Source: Paludibacteraceae bacterium (GTDB lineage Bacteria > Bacteroidota > Bacteroidia > Bacteroidales > Paludibacteraceae). Taken from it: 56,473 nt of DNA. How positions within the stretch are numbered: the first letter of the stretch is position 1; each line of letters opens with the position of its first letter. Made by a program: the position numbers and the translations under genes. Shown in pieces: positions 16,701 to 24,676 of this stretch. The stretch covers positions 1 through 56,473 of the forward strand of contig JAIKXR010000098.1 of the NCBI GenBank assembly GCA_024683975.1. Reading direction: 5' to 3'. The notes under the pieces were generated by a model. It did not search any database, had not been told where the DNA came from, and worked only from the letters and a program-made list of their open reading frames with translations.

Positions 16701-18724
16701 CCGCCGCACAGGCTCAGGAACTCCTTCTGCAAATTGAGACCCTGCCGGAACTTGAAACTCCAATTACCGCTTGTGAAGATTTTAAGCGTTTTGCTATCAA
16801 TACCGACTACAACCAGGGTATCAATACCAACGTTTGGTATCGTATCAATCTCAAGGAACTCCGCGAGAACACAGTTGGTGATGCCACTCTTATCGTTACT
16901 GATCTCTCCGGAGAAGAGAACACTCTTACTGCTGAACTCGCTTGGGAATGCCCCGTTAAGTACGAAATGACAAGCAAGAGTATGGTTCTCAAAGCCAACG
17001 ACAAATATACCCGCACATTCAGCCGTAACCTGCTCTATTCAGCTGAAGGTTATGATGTCGTTTATGTACGCGTTACCTCGGAAAAAGAGATGACCTTCCG
17101 TGTTGATATGCACATGAACAAGGGTGACGAGTGCTCCAACCCCGTTGAATTTGACTGGGATAACGGTAACACTAACCCGCAAGGCGAATGTGTTTGGTAC
17201 AACGTTGCTATGGTTGACGAATTAGGCAACCAACTCGTTCCCGCTGACAAAGACCTCCGTCTGACTATCGTCAACCTCAGCGACAAGGACGTAATCGCAA
17301 GTGCTGACATTCGTTTCGAGTGCAAAGAACGCTCACTCGGTGACGGTCAATACAAATTCACTGCCAATGAGACCAAAGTTAAGGTTATTGACGGACGTCT
17401 CATCGACCAGGTTAAACCGACATCTATCGTGGTCAACCTCTGTACACCGCAGTCTTCTATGTACATTAAGGCTGAAGTTATCGATAACGAAACAGACAGC
17501 GTTTGCGTAGTGGAAAGAACACTCATCCTTTGCGATGGCGAAGACTATGACGATGATGTTACCAACGTTCTCATCAAACGCCATATCGACTCTAACGATC
17601 TTGCTTCTCTCACTTGGGACGATACCGTTCAAGTGCGCATAAGCACTATCCTCGTTGACTCGGTATTCCGCTTCACTGTTGTTCCTATGGTCGCTGCTAC
17701 CGCTTTCGACTACAGCACGGTTGCTGAAGAAAACGCTATCATCGCCAATGAAGGTGAGAAACTCGACTATACGAAGTTCAATACCTTCATCGAGGACTAC
17801 TACAAGACACTCACGGCTGCTGACTCGCTCGCTACATTCGACCATATCGAGTGGGAGGCTTTCGATGCAGATCCCGAATATAACGACTTCCGTCCTATCG
17901 ACCAAGTGAACGCTCTCAAGGAGGATCTCACTATGAGTACGCAAGTCCTCTTGGCTTACACTGTATTCACAGTCTGCGACGACCACCGTATTTATGACAC
18001 TATCCCTGTTACGGTTCAGAAGGGTTGCGAAGATGTGTTCGACCTCGCTAACGCTACCATCAATTGGCCAGCCGCTGTCTGCGGTCAACCCTACGACTAC
18101 ATTGTTGTAGAAAAACAAATCCAAGACCAACTTGACGCTGCAGGTCTCACAGACAAAGTTGCTATCTACTACAACGATGGTACTGGTGCCAAACAGTACG
18201 ATGGTACAGTCAAGTTCGAGAAAGGAAAAACAGTTGAATTCTACGCTGAGGTAACAAGCACTTGCGACAACTCAACGTCCAAGACGGCTACCGTTAACAA
18301 ACTCGTAGGAGACGCTGACTACACTACCAACGACAAACAAGTTAACAACTTGCCGCTCGCTTCTGAGTACGATGGTTGGATTCTGATCATTAACCTTAAG
18401 AAAATCAACGAGGATTATGATCTCAACCTCGTTCAAGGTGACGAAAATGAAAAGAACGTTAAATGGTATCGTGACGGTGTGGAAATCCATAAAGGTGGCT
18501 ACTATTACACTCTTGATGAGAAGATGCCTGCCGGTAATTACTATGCTGTCATCGTTATCGAAACAAGCAGCACCGATGAGTGCGGCGGTATGTGGCGTAC
18601 TGAAAATAAAGTCATCTCAACTCAAGCTTCTGTTGGCACACGCAAACAGATGATCAACGGTAAACTCTATATCGTTACCGAAGATAACGTTATGTATGAC
18701 GCACAAGGTCAGAAAGTTCAATAA
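13751..18724 (+). CDS. Giant secreted protein with ten ~120-residue repeats
   Basis: A 1657-residue protein with a signal peptide (about 1-19). Ten tandem modules run from about residue 26 to 1225. Each has the core W-Y followed by a beta-strand, usually a C-P or E-C-P motif about 50 residues later, and a final strand such as VYIKL or VYVRV. The W-Y tryptophans are at 49, 169, 421, 546, 666, 784, 905, 1029 and 1149; the third module has lost its Trp. The period is therefore 118-126 residues. The modules look like jelly-roll beta-sandwiches, perhaps related to pre-peptidase C-terminal domains, but I know no matching family. A non-repetitive region with Ig-like character (WYRDGVEIHKGG) and the shared tail (TRKQMINGKLYIV...YDAQGQKVQ) follow. 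A beta-barrel gene begins 21 nt after the stop. It is probably a surface fibre or adhesin. Confidence 0.85.
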   Translation: MKKLILFLIAATMTLTGFAAGTGDGSSRANAIEFDWTNGHTQAAGTASWYVVRFGDRLTEVDDPNIALYLTNMSSSLAELDVTAVLANEEESRNYTVAGNATRIWNTSASMLVKMGYTEMFVKLKTNQQVFFTINLYEGTFADEACLKATDYKPYCDGKTYNLTKGTRWYSIDLNALREANQGLEITYSANATSRIVSMISTDCPSTGLSGLKGSVPAKRTRVHEISPALIQSMTESTLYLKVENSRDVSFTVKTIQGLTEDVTFNNITEVTLPTDVYTIGTEGKTFVIAREELLKGKKQEPQLTLNNEDNTTNPAYVKVEIAFNSEKVDELKTKNVIEKNDTVIAGESGYMDFARNMIESLNAENCKYVYVRITPNQSIKASARLKHLREGNACAAAQSVNWNEVIYQDVEVDEENSTVWYAINVKEPKENKQDLTIVVTNRGDASADVLAELAFECPYVDLQTVSRKIEAGKSVSKKINYSSVAMLGAADVIYVGVTTTQPIKVEVVPSEAKKKDASEITCVLKDAVPFNFEEGNRQDAGVTVWYSVPAANLVNADYIPEVLITNEGNAALTIKGELSMSCPDEYDNQTRSLTIGANGTYTKEIASDLLKKLGKDDVVYIKLNGNQPFNFRLNKKVENEGASCANAIPFNWTSGHNQDADVTLWYVIDLTEIQNTKGKKVHVVLKNLTGKEATIDAALSSDCPVSAPQQQAVKLTANQVREKDIARSSFTAFGEKVYIRLQGTQKFHFEASIQDADPFTPISFTATPVKYNTLTDKVADDAWYSINLDRLCDNDSTARLMFINGAAAQSVKASIAYENPVTEEMQTTTRSFAANQTMSKVIERSMYEQLCAKGIKTVYMRVEGPQDYQFRVDIIDPNNGQDCQHAVEIKEGKKIPHEAGKTLWYKLNVADIRTSHPHSKLIFSMTNTDGKAGAVKAVAYTDCEGEQLISGSATIGAGAKREKDIKSDALMGLSSAWVYIQITAAQAQELLLQIETLPELETPITACEDFKRFAINTDYNQGINTNVWYRINLKELRENTVGDATLIVTDLSGEENTLTAELAWECPVKYEMTSKSMVLKANDKYTRTFSRNLLYSAEGYDVVYVRVTSEKEMTFRVDMHMNKGDECSNPVEFDWDNGNTNPQGECVWYNVAMVDELGNQLVPADKDLRLTIVNLSDKDVIASADIRFECKERSLGDGQYKFTANETKVKVIDGRLIDQVKPTSIVVNLCTPQSSMYIKAEVIDNETDSVCVVERTLILCDGEDYDDDVTNVLIKRHIDSNDLASLTWDDTVQVRISTILVDSVFRFTVVPMVAATAFDYSTVAEENAIIANEGEKLDYTKFNTFIEDYYKTLTAADSLATFDHIEWEAFDADPEYNDFRPIDQVNALKEDLTMSTQVLLAYTVFTVCDDHRIYDTIPVTVQKGCEDVFDLANATINWPAAVCGQPYDYIVVEKQIQDQLDAAGLTDKVAIYYNDGTGAKQYDGTVKFEKGKTVEFYAEVTSTCDNSTSKTATVNKLVGDADYTTNDKQVNNLPLASEYDGWILIINLKKINEDYDLNLVQGDENEKNVKWYRDGVEIHKGGYYYTLDEKMPAGNYYAVIVIETSSTDECGGMWRTENKVISTQASVGTRKQMINGKLYIVTEDNVMYDAQGQKVQ

Positions 18725-18745
18725 TAAGAGAGGAGACCTAAAATT

Positions 18746-20251
18746 ATGAAAAAGACATTATTTATAATCGCATCTCTGCTTTTGACCGCTTATTGCGTGG
18801 CAGACGATGTAGTAGTAGGTAATCACGCTAAACGTGATAAAGACCTGCAATCACAAGCTGTTGATCCGGGTAATGGCTACTCGTTCAAAGAGGGTGATAC
18901 AATCATCATTTCCAAAGATGTTAAACAATACCTCACAGGCGAAGAACCTTCAGAGTGGGTTTACTACGTGCGCCACATCGTTGGTCAGGTAGGTGGTAAA
19001 CGTTTCCCCGATGGTATCCTCGTTCAGGGTATCAATTCATGGGTAGGTCCTGATGGTTTGCTCCTCGTAGGTGCAACTGAACAGACTCCCGCTGCTATCA
19101 ACAAACAGCAACGCGACCGCGGAAAAGTGGAGAAACGCCGCGAAGAACTCCGTAATATGGACAAACAGCACCGCGACGCTATCGAAGCTGACGCTAAACG
19201 TGAAGGTGCAACCGTTCTTAACCGCGATGAGAAAGTCCGCGACCGCGATGAACAGGTTAGTGACCGTAACCGCCAACCCGAACAGATCCGTCAGGATGAA
19301 GTTCGTCCTGTTATCAATGAACCTGCCAAGCAGGAAGATACCAAGGTTGTAGCTGACGAAACGGAACCTGTTCAAGAGGAAGATACCAAGGTGGTTGAGG
19401 AAGCCAAAGACACTCAGGCAGAACCCGATGTAAAGCGTCAAATCAACCGCTTCACAATCGGTCTCCGTGGCGGTGTGGCTTCTCTGCTCCACAACACAAC
19501 CGACAACGTTGACGGTAAGTGGAAACCCGGATTTGATGTTCTTCTCGACCTCCAGTACGCTCACTATTGGCAGCATGGCGAGAAACCGTCATACGGTATC
19601 CTCACCGGACTTTCAGCCGGTTATGTACGTAGCGCGGTTACAGCTCAATACGCTAACGCGTTCACGGCCGGAGCAATCAACTACAATATCAATGCTGACG
19701 CTCGTGAGTATGACGGCGAAGTGATACTTGAAGTACCCCTGATGTTCTCTATGATCACCAACAGCGGTCTCTACTTCAACGTAGGTCCTCGCTTCCAGCT
19801 CCCGGTGTTCAACCACTTCAATCAGAGTATCAGCAACGATAACATCAGCGCATTGTTCACCAACTACAATGTGACCGTAGGTAACGAAGTTATTACAGGT
19901 AAGGTAACTGAAGACATTCGCGAAATGAGTGGTACAAAGCAGGACGTAAGCAAGTTCAATCTCCTCCTTGGTGCTGAACTCGGTTACGAGTGGCGTCTGA
20001 AAGACAACAACGCATTCGGCGTAGGCGTTTATGCCAGCTATGGCCTCTTCTCGCTCTACAACCACAATGCTTCAGGAAGCCTCCTCAACCTTACCGCTCC
20101 GACCGGAAGTACTCCCGCTGACGTTAAAATCTTCAATACCACCGATGCCTACACCCAAGGTGACGGCTTCAAGTTCGGTGCCAAGAACGGTATGAACTTC
20201 TTCGACTGTGGTATCAAACTCAACTACAGCTTCAACTTTGTAAAACAATAA
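18746..20251 (+). CDS. Outer-membrane beta-barrel protein with periplasmic N-terminal domain (barrel A)
   Basis: A 501-residue protein. It has a signal peptide (1-19) and a small N-terminal domain (about 35-115). A highly charged, repetitive linker follows (about 118-225, rich in RDRDEQV and KVV-EE), probably extended or coiled. A C-terminal barrel of about 270 residues consists of alternating amphipathic strands with long Asn-rich loops (GPRFQLPV, LGYEWRL) and ends in an aromatic strand (YSFNFVKQ). It is related to the barrels at 23623 (shared GPR and LGYEWRL positions) and, more distantly, 32397. Location directly after the ten-repeat protein suggests it anchors, exports or displays that protein, as SprF-like barrels do for SprB adhesins. 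That parallel is inference from gene order only. Confidence 0.8.
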   Translation: MKKTLFIIASLLLTAYCVADDVVVGNHAKRDKDLQSQAVDPGNGYSFKEGDTIIISKDVKQYLTGEEPSEWVYYVRHIVGQVGGKRFPDGILVQGINSWVGPDGLLLVGATEQTPAAINKQQRDRGKVEKRREELRNMDKQHRDAIEADAKREGATVLNRDEKVRDRDEQVSDRNRQPEQIRQDEVRPVINEPAKQEDTKVVADETEPVQEEDTKVVEEAKDTQAEPDVKRQINRFTIGLRGGVASLLHNTTDNVDGKWKPGFDVLLDLQYAHYWQHGEKPSYGILTGLSAGYVRSAVTAQYANAFTAGAINYNINADAREYDGEVILEVPLMFSMITNSGLYFNVGPRFQLPVFNHFNQSISNDNISALFTNYNVTVGNEVITGKVTEDIREMSGTKQDVSKFNLLLGAELGYEWRLKDNNAFGVGVYASYGLFSLYNHNASGSLLNLTAPTGSTPADVKIFNTTDAYTQGDGFKFGAKNGMNFFDCGIKLNYSFNFVKQ

Positions 20252-20276
20252 TTTGTTTTTCATAAGTTTGTTTTCG

Positions 20277-20310
20277 GGCTGCCTGTCAACCTCAAGGCTG
20301 ACAGGCAGCC
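20277..20310 (+). terminator. Strong terminator after barrel A
   Basis: A 12-bp perfect stem (GGCTGCCTGTCA with its complement) around a 10-nt loop, followed by TTCTTTATT. It closes the transcription unit containing the ten-repeat protein and barrel A. Confidence 0.88.
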
Positions 20311-20424
20311 TTCTTTATTCCTATGACTTCCGTATCCCCATCCCGCAAGCAAGTTTACCATAGTTCAATTTCAAACCAAATTATCATTCCGATTTTTCAA
20401 TTTTTGATATTTTTATATATTTTG

Positions 20425-20455
20425 TTGCACGTTACGAAAATATAATGTACTTTTG
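20425..20455 (+). promoter_or_regulatory. Promoter of the 20493-24531 surface cluster
   Basis: The -33 TTG (20425-20427), 20-nt spacer and -7 TACTTTTG (20448-20455) match the consensus. Transcription should begin near 20462. This excludes an in-frame ATG at 20445 as the start of the following gene. Confidence 0.85.
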
Positions 20456-20492
20456 CGGCGTTTTTCCGGAGACTGTGGTCTCATCAGTAATA

Positions 20493-22214
20493 ATGCACAT
20501 TTATACTTTCTTACATCTTTCGGATAAATCTGTCAGCCGACTTCGTTTGCTGCTGGTTTTCTTTATTTTATGTTTGGGAATTTTGCCAACCTACTCACAA
20601 TCCACTTGTTCTGAACCATATAAGGTAGGTAATGGTGTCAATGGGCGGATTTACCGCACAGGCAAAACGTGGTACACCGCAAATACCTACGATCTACCTG
20701 TACACGTGGCCTATATACCTGACCATCCGGAACTCTTTGATACTCTGTCTGCCAGCATCGACTTTAAATGTGATGAACCTCTTGCGCGTGATATAGCCGA
20801 AGCTATTGGCGAGCCCGGCGATGACTCTTACGTCGAACTGCCCATCATCCGGGATTTTAAGAAGACCAAAATTGACGGCAAGACCGCGTATGTGCTTGAC
20901 ATTGAGGCTCGTTATCGCAATATAATGGCTGGCGGCGGCATCACCCGCAACGTCCAGGCATGGGTGATGATTGACATCCCGTCCGCCGGTGCTGTCACTA
21001 TTGCTCCGGATCTCAACTCACGCCAGTGCCTCAACGAAACTGATATGCTCTCTCTCCCGCAGTCCATACAGATAAAAGCGGAAGACTCTACAACCGTTTA
21101 TCAACTCCCCCTCAGTTTGTGGAAGGAAGACAGTGTGCGTTTCATTTGGAACGGTCTGCACGAACCCCTCGATGTCTGGGTGGCCAAACAGGACTGTCAT
21201 TTCTATCCGGCAGAGAGCGATGAGAATCTCCTCGGGCATCGTACTATCCGGACAGAAAATATGTGGAAACTGACCATTGACTCCATTGATGATATTATAG
21301 GCGAATGGACCAACGGAGGTATGTATTATGTCAAGTTCATCTCCAAGGAAGCTGCCGAACTCAAAATAGAGATAGTACCCGAAAAAGAAGTCAATGGTAC
21401 ACGCCTGCGCTATGATGAGAAGGTGAAAGTCAAACGCGGAGGTGAAGACCTCTTCTATTTCACGGGCAAATGGGAAGCCACCCGGCTGACTACACCTTCT
21501 AAGAATATCTGCACTCTCTTCTTTGGTACAGGTCCGGAAATTGACCCTGCCAATCCAAGTACTTATTTTGATTCACTGCGAATGGACATTGCCGACGATG
21601 GCTCTCACTATATTGAGTTCTCCAATATAGAGATGAAAGAGTGGATATGTGCGCATTCCACAGACAGTTACGTATATTTCCGCCTCGTGACCAAACGTGC
21701 CACTTCACTTACTGCCACCTCTTGGACTGACGGCAGCGAATGTGCTGTCAACAACACGTGGCAGCTTCGTTCGGGCAGACCAATCAATTTTGATGAAAAC
21801 AAGTACATCGAGAGTTATATCTATCGTATGCGCTATTCCGATTGGAATGGCTACGACATAGAGGCCGAACGGACCGACAATACAAAAAAATCACTGGACT
21901 TGGGAATGTGGCGCACCTGTTCAAAAAATAAACCCACCAAGACAAATTGCGTAAAAAACTCCTTCAAATCCACATCCGGCGCGACATCGTGGACATACGA
22001 CCAGAAAACAGTGGACAGATGGTCTGACTACAAACCTGATGACGGCGTTTTCTACTACTGGAACTTCAATTTCAATAACGCCGCCTCTTCTGTTGTCTTT
22101 ACTTCAACCAAACCCGAAGAGGTTGAACCAGAAGAACCTGACTGTGAAGTTACCATCACAGCCCGCCCGCAGACAGAACTGACAGGAACCATACAAATCT
22201 CAGTAGATGATTAG
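20493..22214 (+). CDS. Secreted protein of unknown function
   Basis: 573 residues from the ATG at 20493. An in-frame ATG at 20445 lies inside the promoter and cannot be used. A hydrophobic signal segment (about 18-35, RLLLVFFILCLGILPTYSQ) fits the later start. The rest is beta-rich with repeated W-K-L/W-Y patterns and no recognised domain. It ends without the shared tail or a T9SS-type domain (last residues IQISVDD), so its route to the surface is unclear. The final segment CEVTITARPQ resembles the start of the repeat domain found in the next two genes. It is first in a unit with two small secreted proteins and barrel B. Confidence 0.78.
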   Translation: MHIYTFLHLSDKSVSRLRLLLVFFILCLGILPTYSQSTCSEPYKVGNGVNGRIYRTGKTWYTANTYDLPVHVAYIPDHPELFDTLSASIDFKCDEPLARDIAEAIGEPGDDSYVELPIIRDFKKTKIDGKTAYVLDIEARYRNIMAGGGITRNVQAWVMIDIPSAGAVTIAPDLNSRQCLNETDMLSLPQSIQIKAEDSTTVYQLPLSLWKEDSVRFIWNGLHEPLDVWVAKQDCHFYPAESDENLLGHRTIRTENMWKLTIDSIDDIIGEWTNGGMYYVKFISKEAAELKIEIVPEKEVNGTRLRYDEKVKVKRGGEDLFYFTGKWEATRLTTPSKNICTLFFGTGPEIDPANPSTYFDSLRMDIADDGSHYIEFSNIEMKEWICAHSTDSYVYFRLVTKRATSLTATSWTDGSECAVNNTWQLRSGRPINFDENKYIESYIYRMRYSDWNGYDIEAERTDNTKKSLDLGMWRTCSKNKPTKTNCVKNSFKSTSGATSWTYDQKTVDRWSDYKPDDGVFYYWNFNFNNAASSVVFTSTKPEEVEPEEPDCEVTITARPQTELTGTIQISVDD

Positions 22215-22298
22215 AACCTGAAACAGAATATTCAGAATAATCAGAACTTACAGAATAATATCCGGAACTCTCATAACACTAAGAAACAACCTCATAGT

Positions 22299-22808
22299 AT
22301 GAAAAAATATATTCTTATACTACCTCTCATGTTCTTGTGCCTCACGGCTGTGGCACAGACAGAAGCTGTTGCCCGTTGCGGGCAGATTGTCACTCTTACC
22401 GCCCAGCCCGCCGAAGGGTTCTTCTTCGTCCGCTGGTCTGACAACGTGACCGACAACCCCCGCGAAATAGAAATATCGTCTGAAACGACTGTCACAGACT
22501 TTGTCGCTATCTTCGAAGGGAAGGAGTTCACTATTAACGTCCGCGTCAAGGAGGAAGGTACGGGTGATGTCGAGCAGACCACTTTCACTGGCAAGGCTGG
22601 CGAACCGATTACACTCGATGCCATCGAGTCTGACCCGTGCTATCAGTTCGACCATTGGGAAGACGCATCAGGTACGTCACTCTCTACGAGCAAGACATTC
22701 GCCTATACCATTCTTGGAGAAACAACCGTCTATGCCGTCTTCGTTGACCGTGAATTCAAAATCAAAGCCACTGCCGATCACGGTACGGTGGACATCCAAG
22801 TGCAATAA
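22299..22808 (+). CDS. Small secreted protein with bacterial repeat (InlB-like) domains
   Basis: 169 residues with a signal peptide (1-19, ending AVAQ). A first repeat runs from about 26 to 73 (RCGQIVTLTAQP, FVRWSDNVTDNPR), and a second from about 75 to 150 (FDHWED, TTVYAVFVD). The W-S-D/N-T-D-N-P-R signature belongs to the divergent InlB B-repeat / Flg_new-type family, a beta-sandwich found on surface proteins. No sorting tail is present. The next gene begins with a close copy of the first repeat, which suggests a local gene duplication. Confidence 0.75.
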   Translation: MKKYILILPLMFLCLTAVAQTEAVARCGQIVTLTAQPAEGFFFVRWSDNVTDNPREIEISSETTVTDFVAIFEGKEFTINVRVKEEGTGDVEQTTFTGKAGEPITLDAIESDPCYQFDHWEDASGTSLSTSKTFAYTILGETTVYAVFVDREFKIKATADHGTVDIQVQ

Positions 22809-22827
22809 TCTCTAATTCAGTACTGTC

Positions 22828-23619
22828 TTGTCCAAGCGGCTTTCCATATTGTTACTTTTGATGCTCTCTTTGAGCAGTCTCCGTGCCGAAGAATGGCTGC
22901 AGAGCGGACTCCGTTGCGGTCAGATAGTTGTCCTTACTGCCACTCCCGAACCTGACTATCGTTTCGTCAGTTGGTCTGATGGCAATACCGACAACCCCCG
23001 CCGGGTCGAAGTCACGCAGGCTATGGAACTGCAGGCGCTCTTTGTCTCTGCCTGCGATGCACAGTATATACTTCCTGTCGATTACCTGTTCGGACAGATG
23101 TACGTCCTAAACCGCAACGCCCTCAAGGAGATTGGCTACACGCCGCTTCCCGTTGAAGTACGCTGGTATCGCGTGGTAGGTACTATCGACAATGCCACCG
23201 GCTCCGATGCCGACGACCAGTTCGTTGCTACAGGCTACTACCTTTCCCGCGACGGACTGCCAAGCGGCGAATACTATGTCCAGTGCAACTTTCCCAACCC
23301 CGAATCCGAACGTTGCGACATCGTGCTGCGCAGCCCCGTCTATCGCATCTCTCTGACTGGACTGACCGATGCCGAAGGTGCTAACCTGCGTCTCATTCCT
23401 AACGTAGCCGACAAGAACCAATCACTGACTCTCACGGGCATGCCTGTCACTGAACCCGCCACCGTTTCCGTCTTCGATATGAGCGGACGACTCCTTTGTC
23501 GCACTGTTTCTGACGCTTCCGACACTATGACCTTCAACGCCCAGTCCGCTGCGGGTTGCTATCTAGTACACGTCAAGACTTCCAAACTCGACCAGACATT
23601 GCTGTATATAGTTCGTTAG
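22828..23619 (+). CDS. Secreted protein with InlB-like repeat and T9SS type A C-terminal domain
   Basis: 263 residues from a TTG start at 22828. This start is chosen because an in-frame stop lies five codons upstream and because the next ATG (22861) would remove half of the signal peptide (LSILLLLMLSLSSLRA). Residues about 29-75 copy the first repeat of the preceding protein (RCGQIVVLTATP, WSDGNTDNPR). A middle domain follows. About 190-263 is a canonical T9SS type A domain: VSVFDMSGRLL, then GCYLVHV and a final hydrophobic strand LLYIVR. The protein should be exported by the type IX system and attached to the surface or released. Barrel B starts 3 nt downstream. Confidence 0.82.
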   Translation: MSKRLSILLLLMLSLSSLRAEEWLQSGLRCGQIVVLTATPEPDYRFVSWSDGNTDNPRRVEVTQAMELQALFVSACDAQYILPVDYLFGQMYVLNRNALKEIGYTPLPVEVRWYRVVGTIDNATGSDADDQFVATGYYLSRDGLPSGEYYVQCNFPNPESERCDIVLRSPVYRISLTGLTDAEGANLRLIPNVADKNQSLTLTGMPVTEPATVSVFDMSGRLLCRTVSDASDTMTFNAQSAAGCYLVHVKTSKLDQTLLYIVR

Positions 23620-23622
23620 ACC

Positions 23623-24531
23623 GTGAAACATACTCTTCTTGCTATATTCTTTTTACTCCTCGCGCTGCCTTCTTTCGCTCAAGGCAGAAGTGGTCTGCAA
23701 GTGGGGGTGCAAGGCGGTACCAATCTGCGTTTTGGTGGCGATGTCAAGCCGCGCCCCGGGGTTGATTTCGCCATTGACTTGCGTTATGTTTTTCTCTCAC
23801 CTTTAGGCTATTCCTCGCGTGTGGGCTTCCAAGCGGGTGCGGGTATAGGATATCAAAACTCCTACCAACGCTCTTCCATCACGTCCCAAGCTGATTTCAC
23901 CGCCGTTTCTACTGCTTCAGACGGAACGCAAGTACCCGTCCCTATCCGTTATACTGTTAGTGCTGAAGCCGACTATTCGGACAAGCAGTGGGAACTGACC
24001 GTTCCTCTCCTTCTCTCTTTCCGCTTCGGTTCTTTTGCTCTTGACCTCGGTCCGCGACTCGCAATAGGCTTAAGCCCTTCTTATTCAGTTACTCTCAATA
24101 AGGGTAGTGTGGATGCTTATCTTGTTGATTACGATGTGCATATCAGTAACGACCCTTCTATAGGCACTATACCTGTCGGCGGTTTGTCGTTAGGCAGTAA
24201 GGATTTAGGCACTACCTACTCGCTTTACGGCGTTGCAGCTCTCGGATACGAATGGAGACTGGCTAAAAAAGGCGAGATGGTTTCCCGTTACAACTCGCCT
24301 CACGCGTTGGAATCGACCTATAGTACCGTCACTTTCCAACTCTTTGCAGAGTATCCTGTGTGGTTGAGCCAGCAAACCTCGATGCCTTCTTTCAGCCTTC
24401 AAACAACCGCATTCCCTGCTCCGCAAGTGGCTCTTCCTGCTCTTGTCAAACCGGTTTCTGTCGGTCTGCGCGTGGCATATACCATCTTCCCCGGTAGCGA
24501 CAAACGTTACCGCTGCTACTGCTTCCGATAA
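23623..24531 (+). CDS. Outer-membrane beta-barrel protein (barrel B)
   Basis: 302 residues from a GTG start, with signal peptide (1-20, LPSFAQ). The rest is an all-beta barrel with alternating strands (GLQVGVQGG, DLGPRLAIGL, ALGYEWRLAK, VGLRVAYTIF). It is homologous in pattern to barrel A over the GPR and LGYEWRL strands. Unlike A it has no N-terminal domain. It ends in RCYCFR, a C-x-C pair beyond the last strand; barrel C ends similarly (PCFCL). It probably partners the secreted proteins of the same unit, but this is inference from gene order. Confidence 0.78.
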   Translation: MKHTLLAIFFLLLALPSFAQGRSGLQVGVQGGTNLRFGGDVKPRPGVDFAIDLRYVFLSPLGYSSRVGFQAGAGIGYQNSYQRSSITSQADFTAVSTASDGTQVPVPIRYTVSAEADYSDKQWELTVPLLLSFRFGSFALDLGPRLAIGLSPSYSVTLNKGSVDAYLVDYDVHISNDPSIGTIPVGGLSLGSKDLGTTYSLYGVAALGYEWRLAKKGEMVSRYNSPHALESTYSTVTFQLFAEYPVWLSQQTSMPSFSLQTTAFPAPQVALPALVKPVSVGLRVAYTIFPGSDKRYRCYCFR

Positions 24532-24676
24532 GACGCGCGTCTGTATCCTTTTATAGTGCAAAGATATGGGGCGTCTGCGGTAGGATAATTAACAACATCT
24601 TTCACTCAATGTGAGAGTGATATTCAAACATAAATAATTAACCTTAATAACTACCAGAATTAAAATTGTAAAAAAA

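Noticed and set aside
17333..18130. 265-codon minus-strand open frame in the ten-repeat gene
   Set aside because: The repeat pattern and tail support the plus-strand frame; the antisense frame has none.
20445..20492. ATG at 20445 as start of the secreted protein
   Set aside because: It falls within the promoter, immediately before the -7 element, and would add a non-signal-like N-terminus.
24533..24544. AGACGCGCGTCT as a terminator after barrel B
   Set aside because: A perfect 12-bp palindrome with no loop cannot form an intramolecular hairpin with a full stem; no U-run follows.
24559..24566. Minus-strand TATCTTTG as a promoter
   Set aside because: No TTG occurs 19-21 nt upstream, and no minus-strand gene follows.
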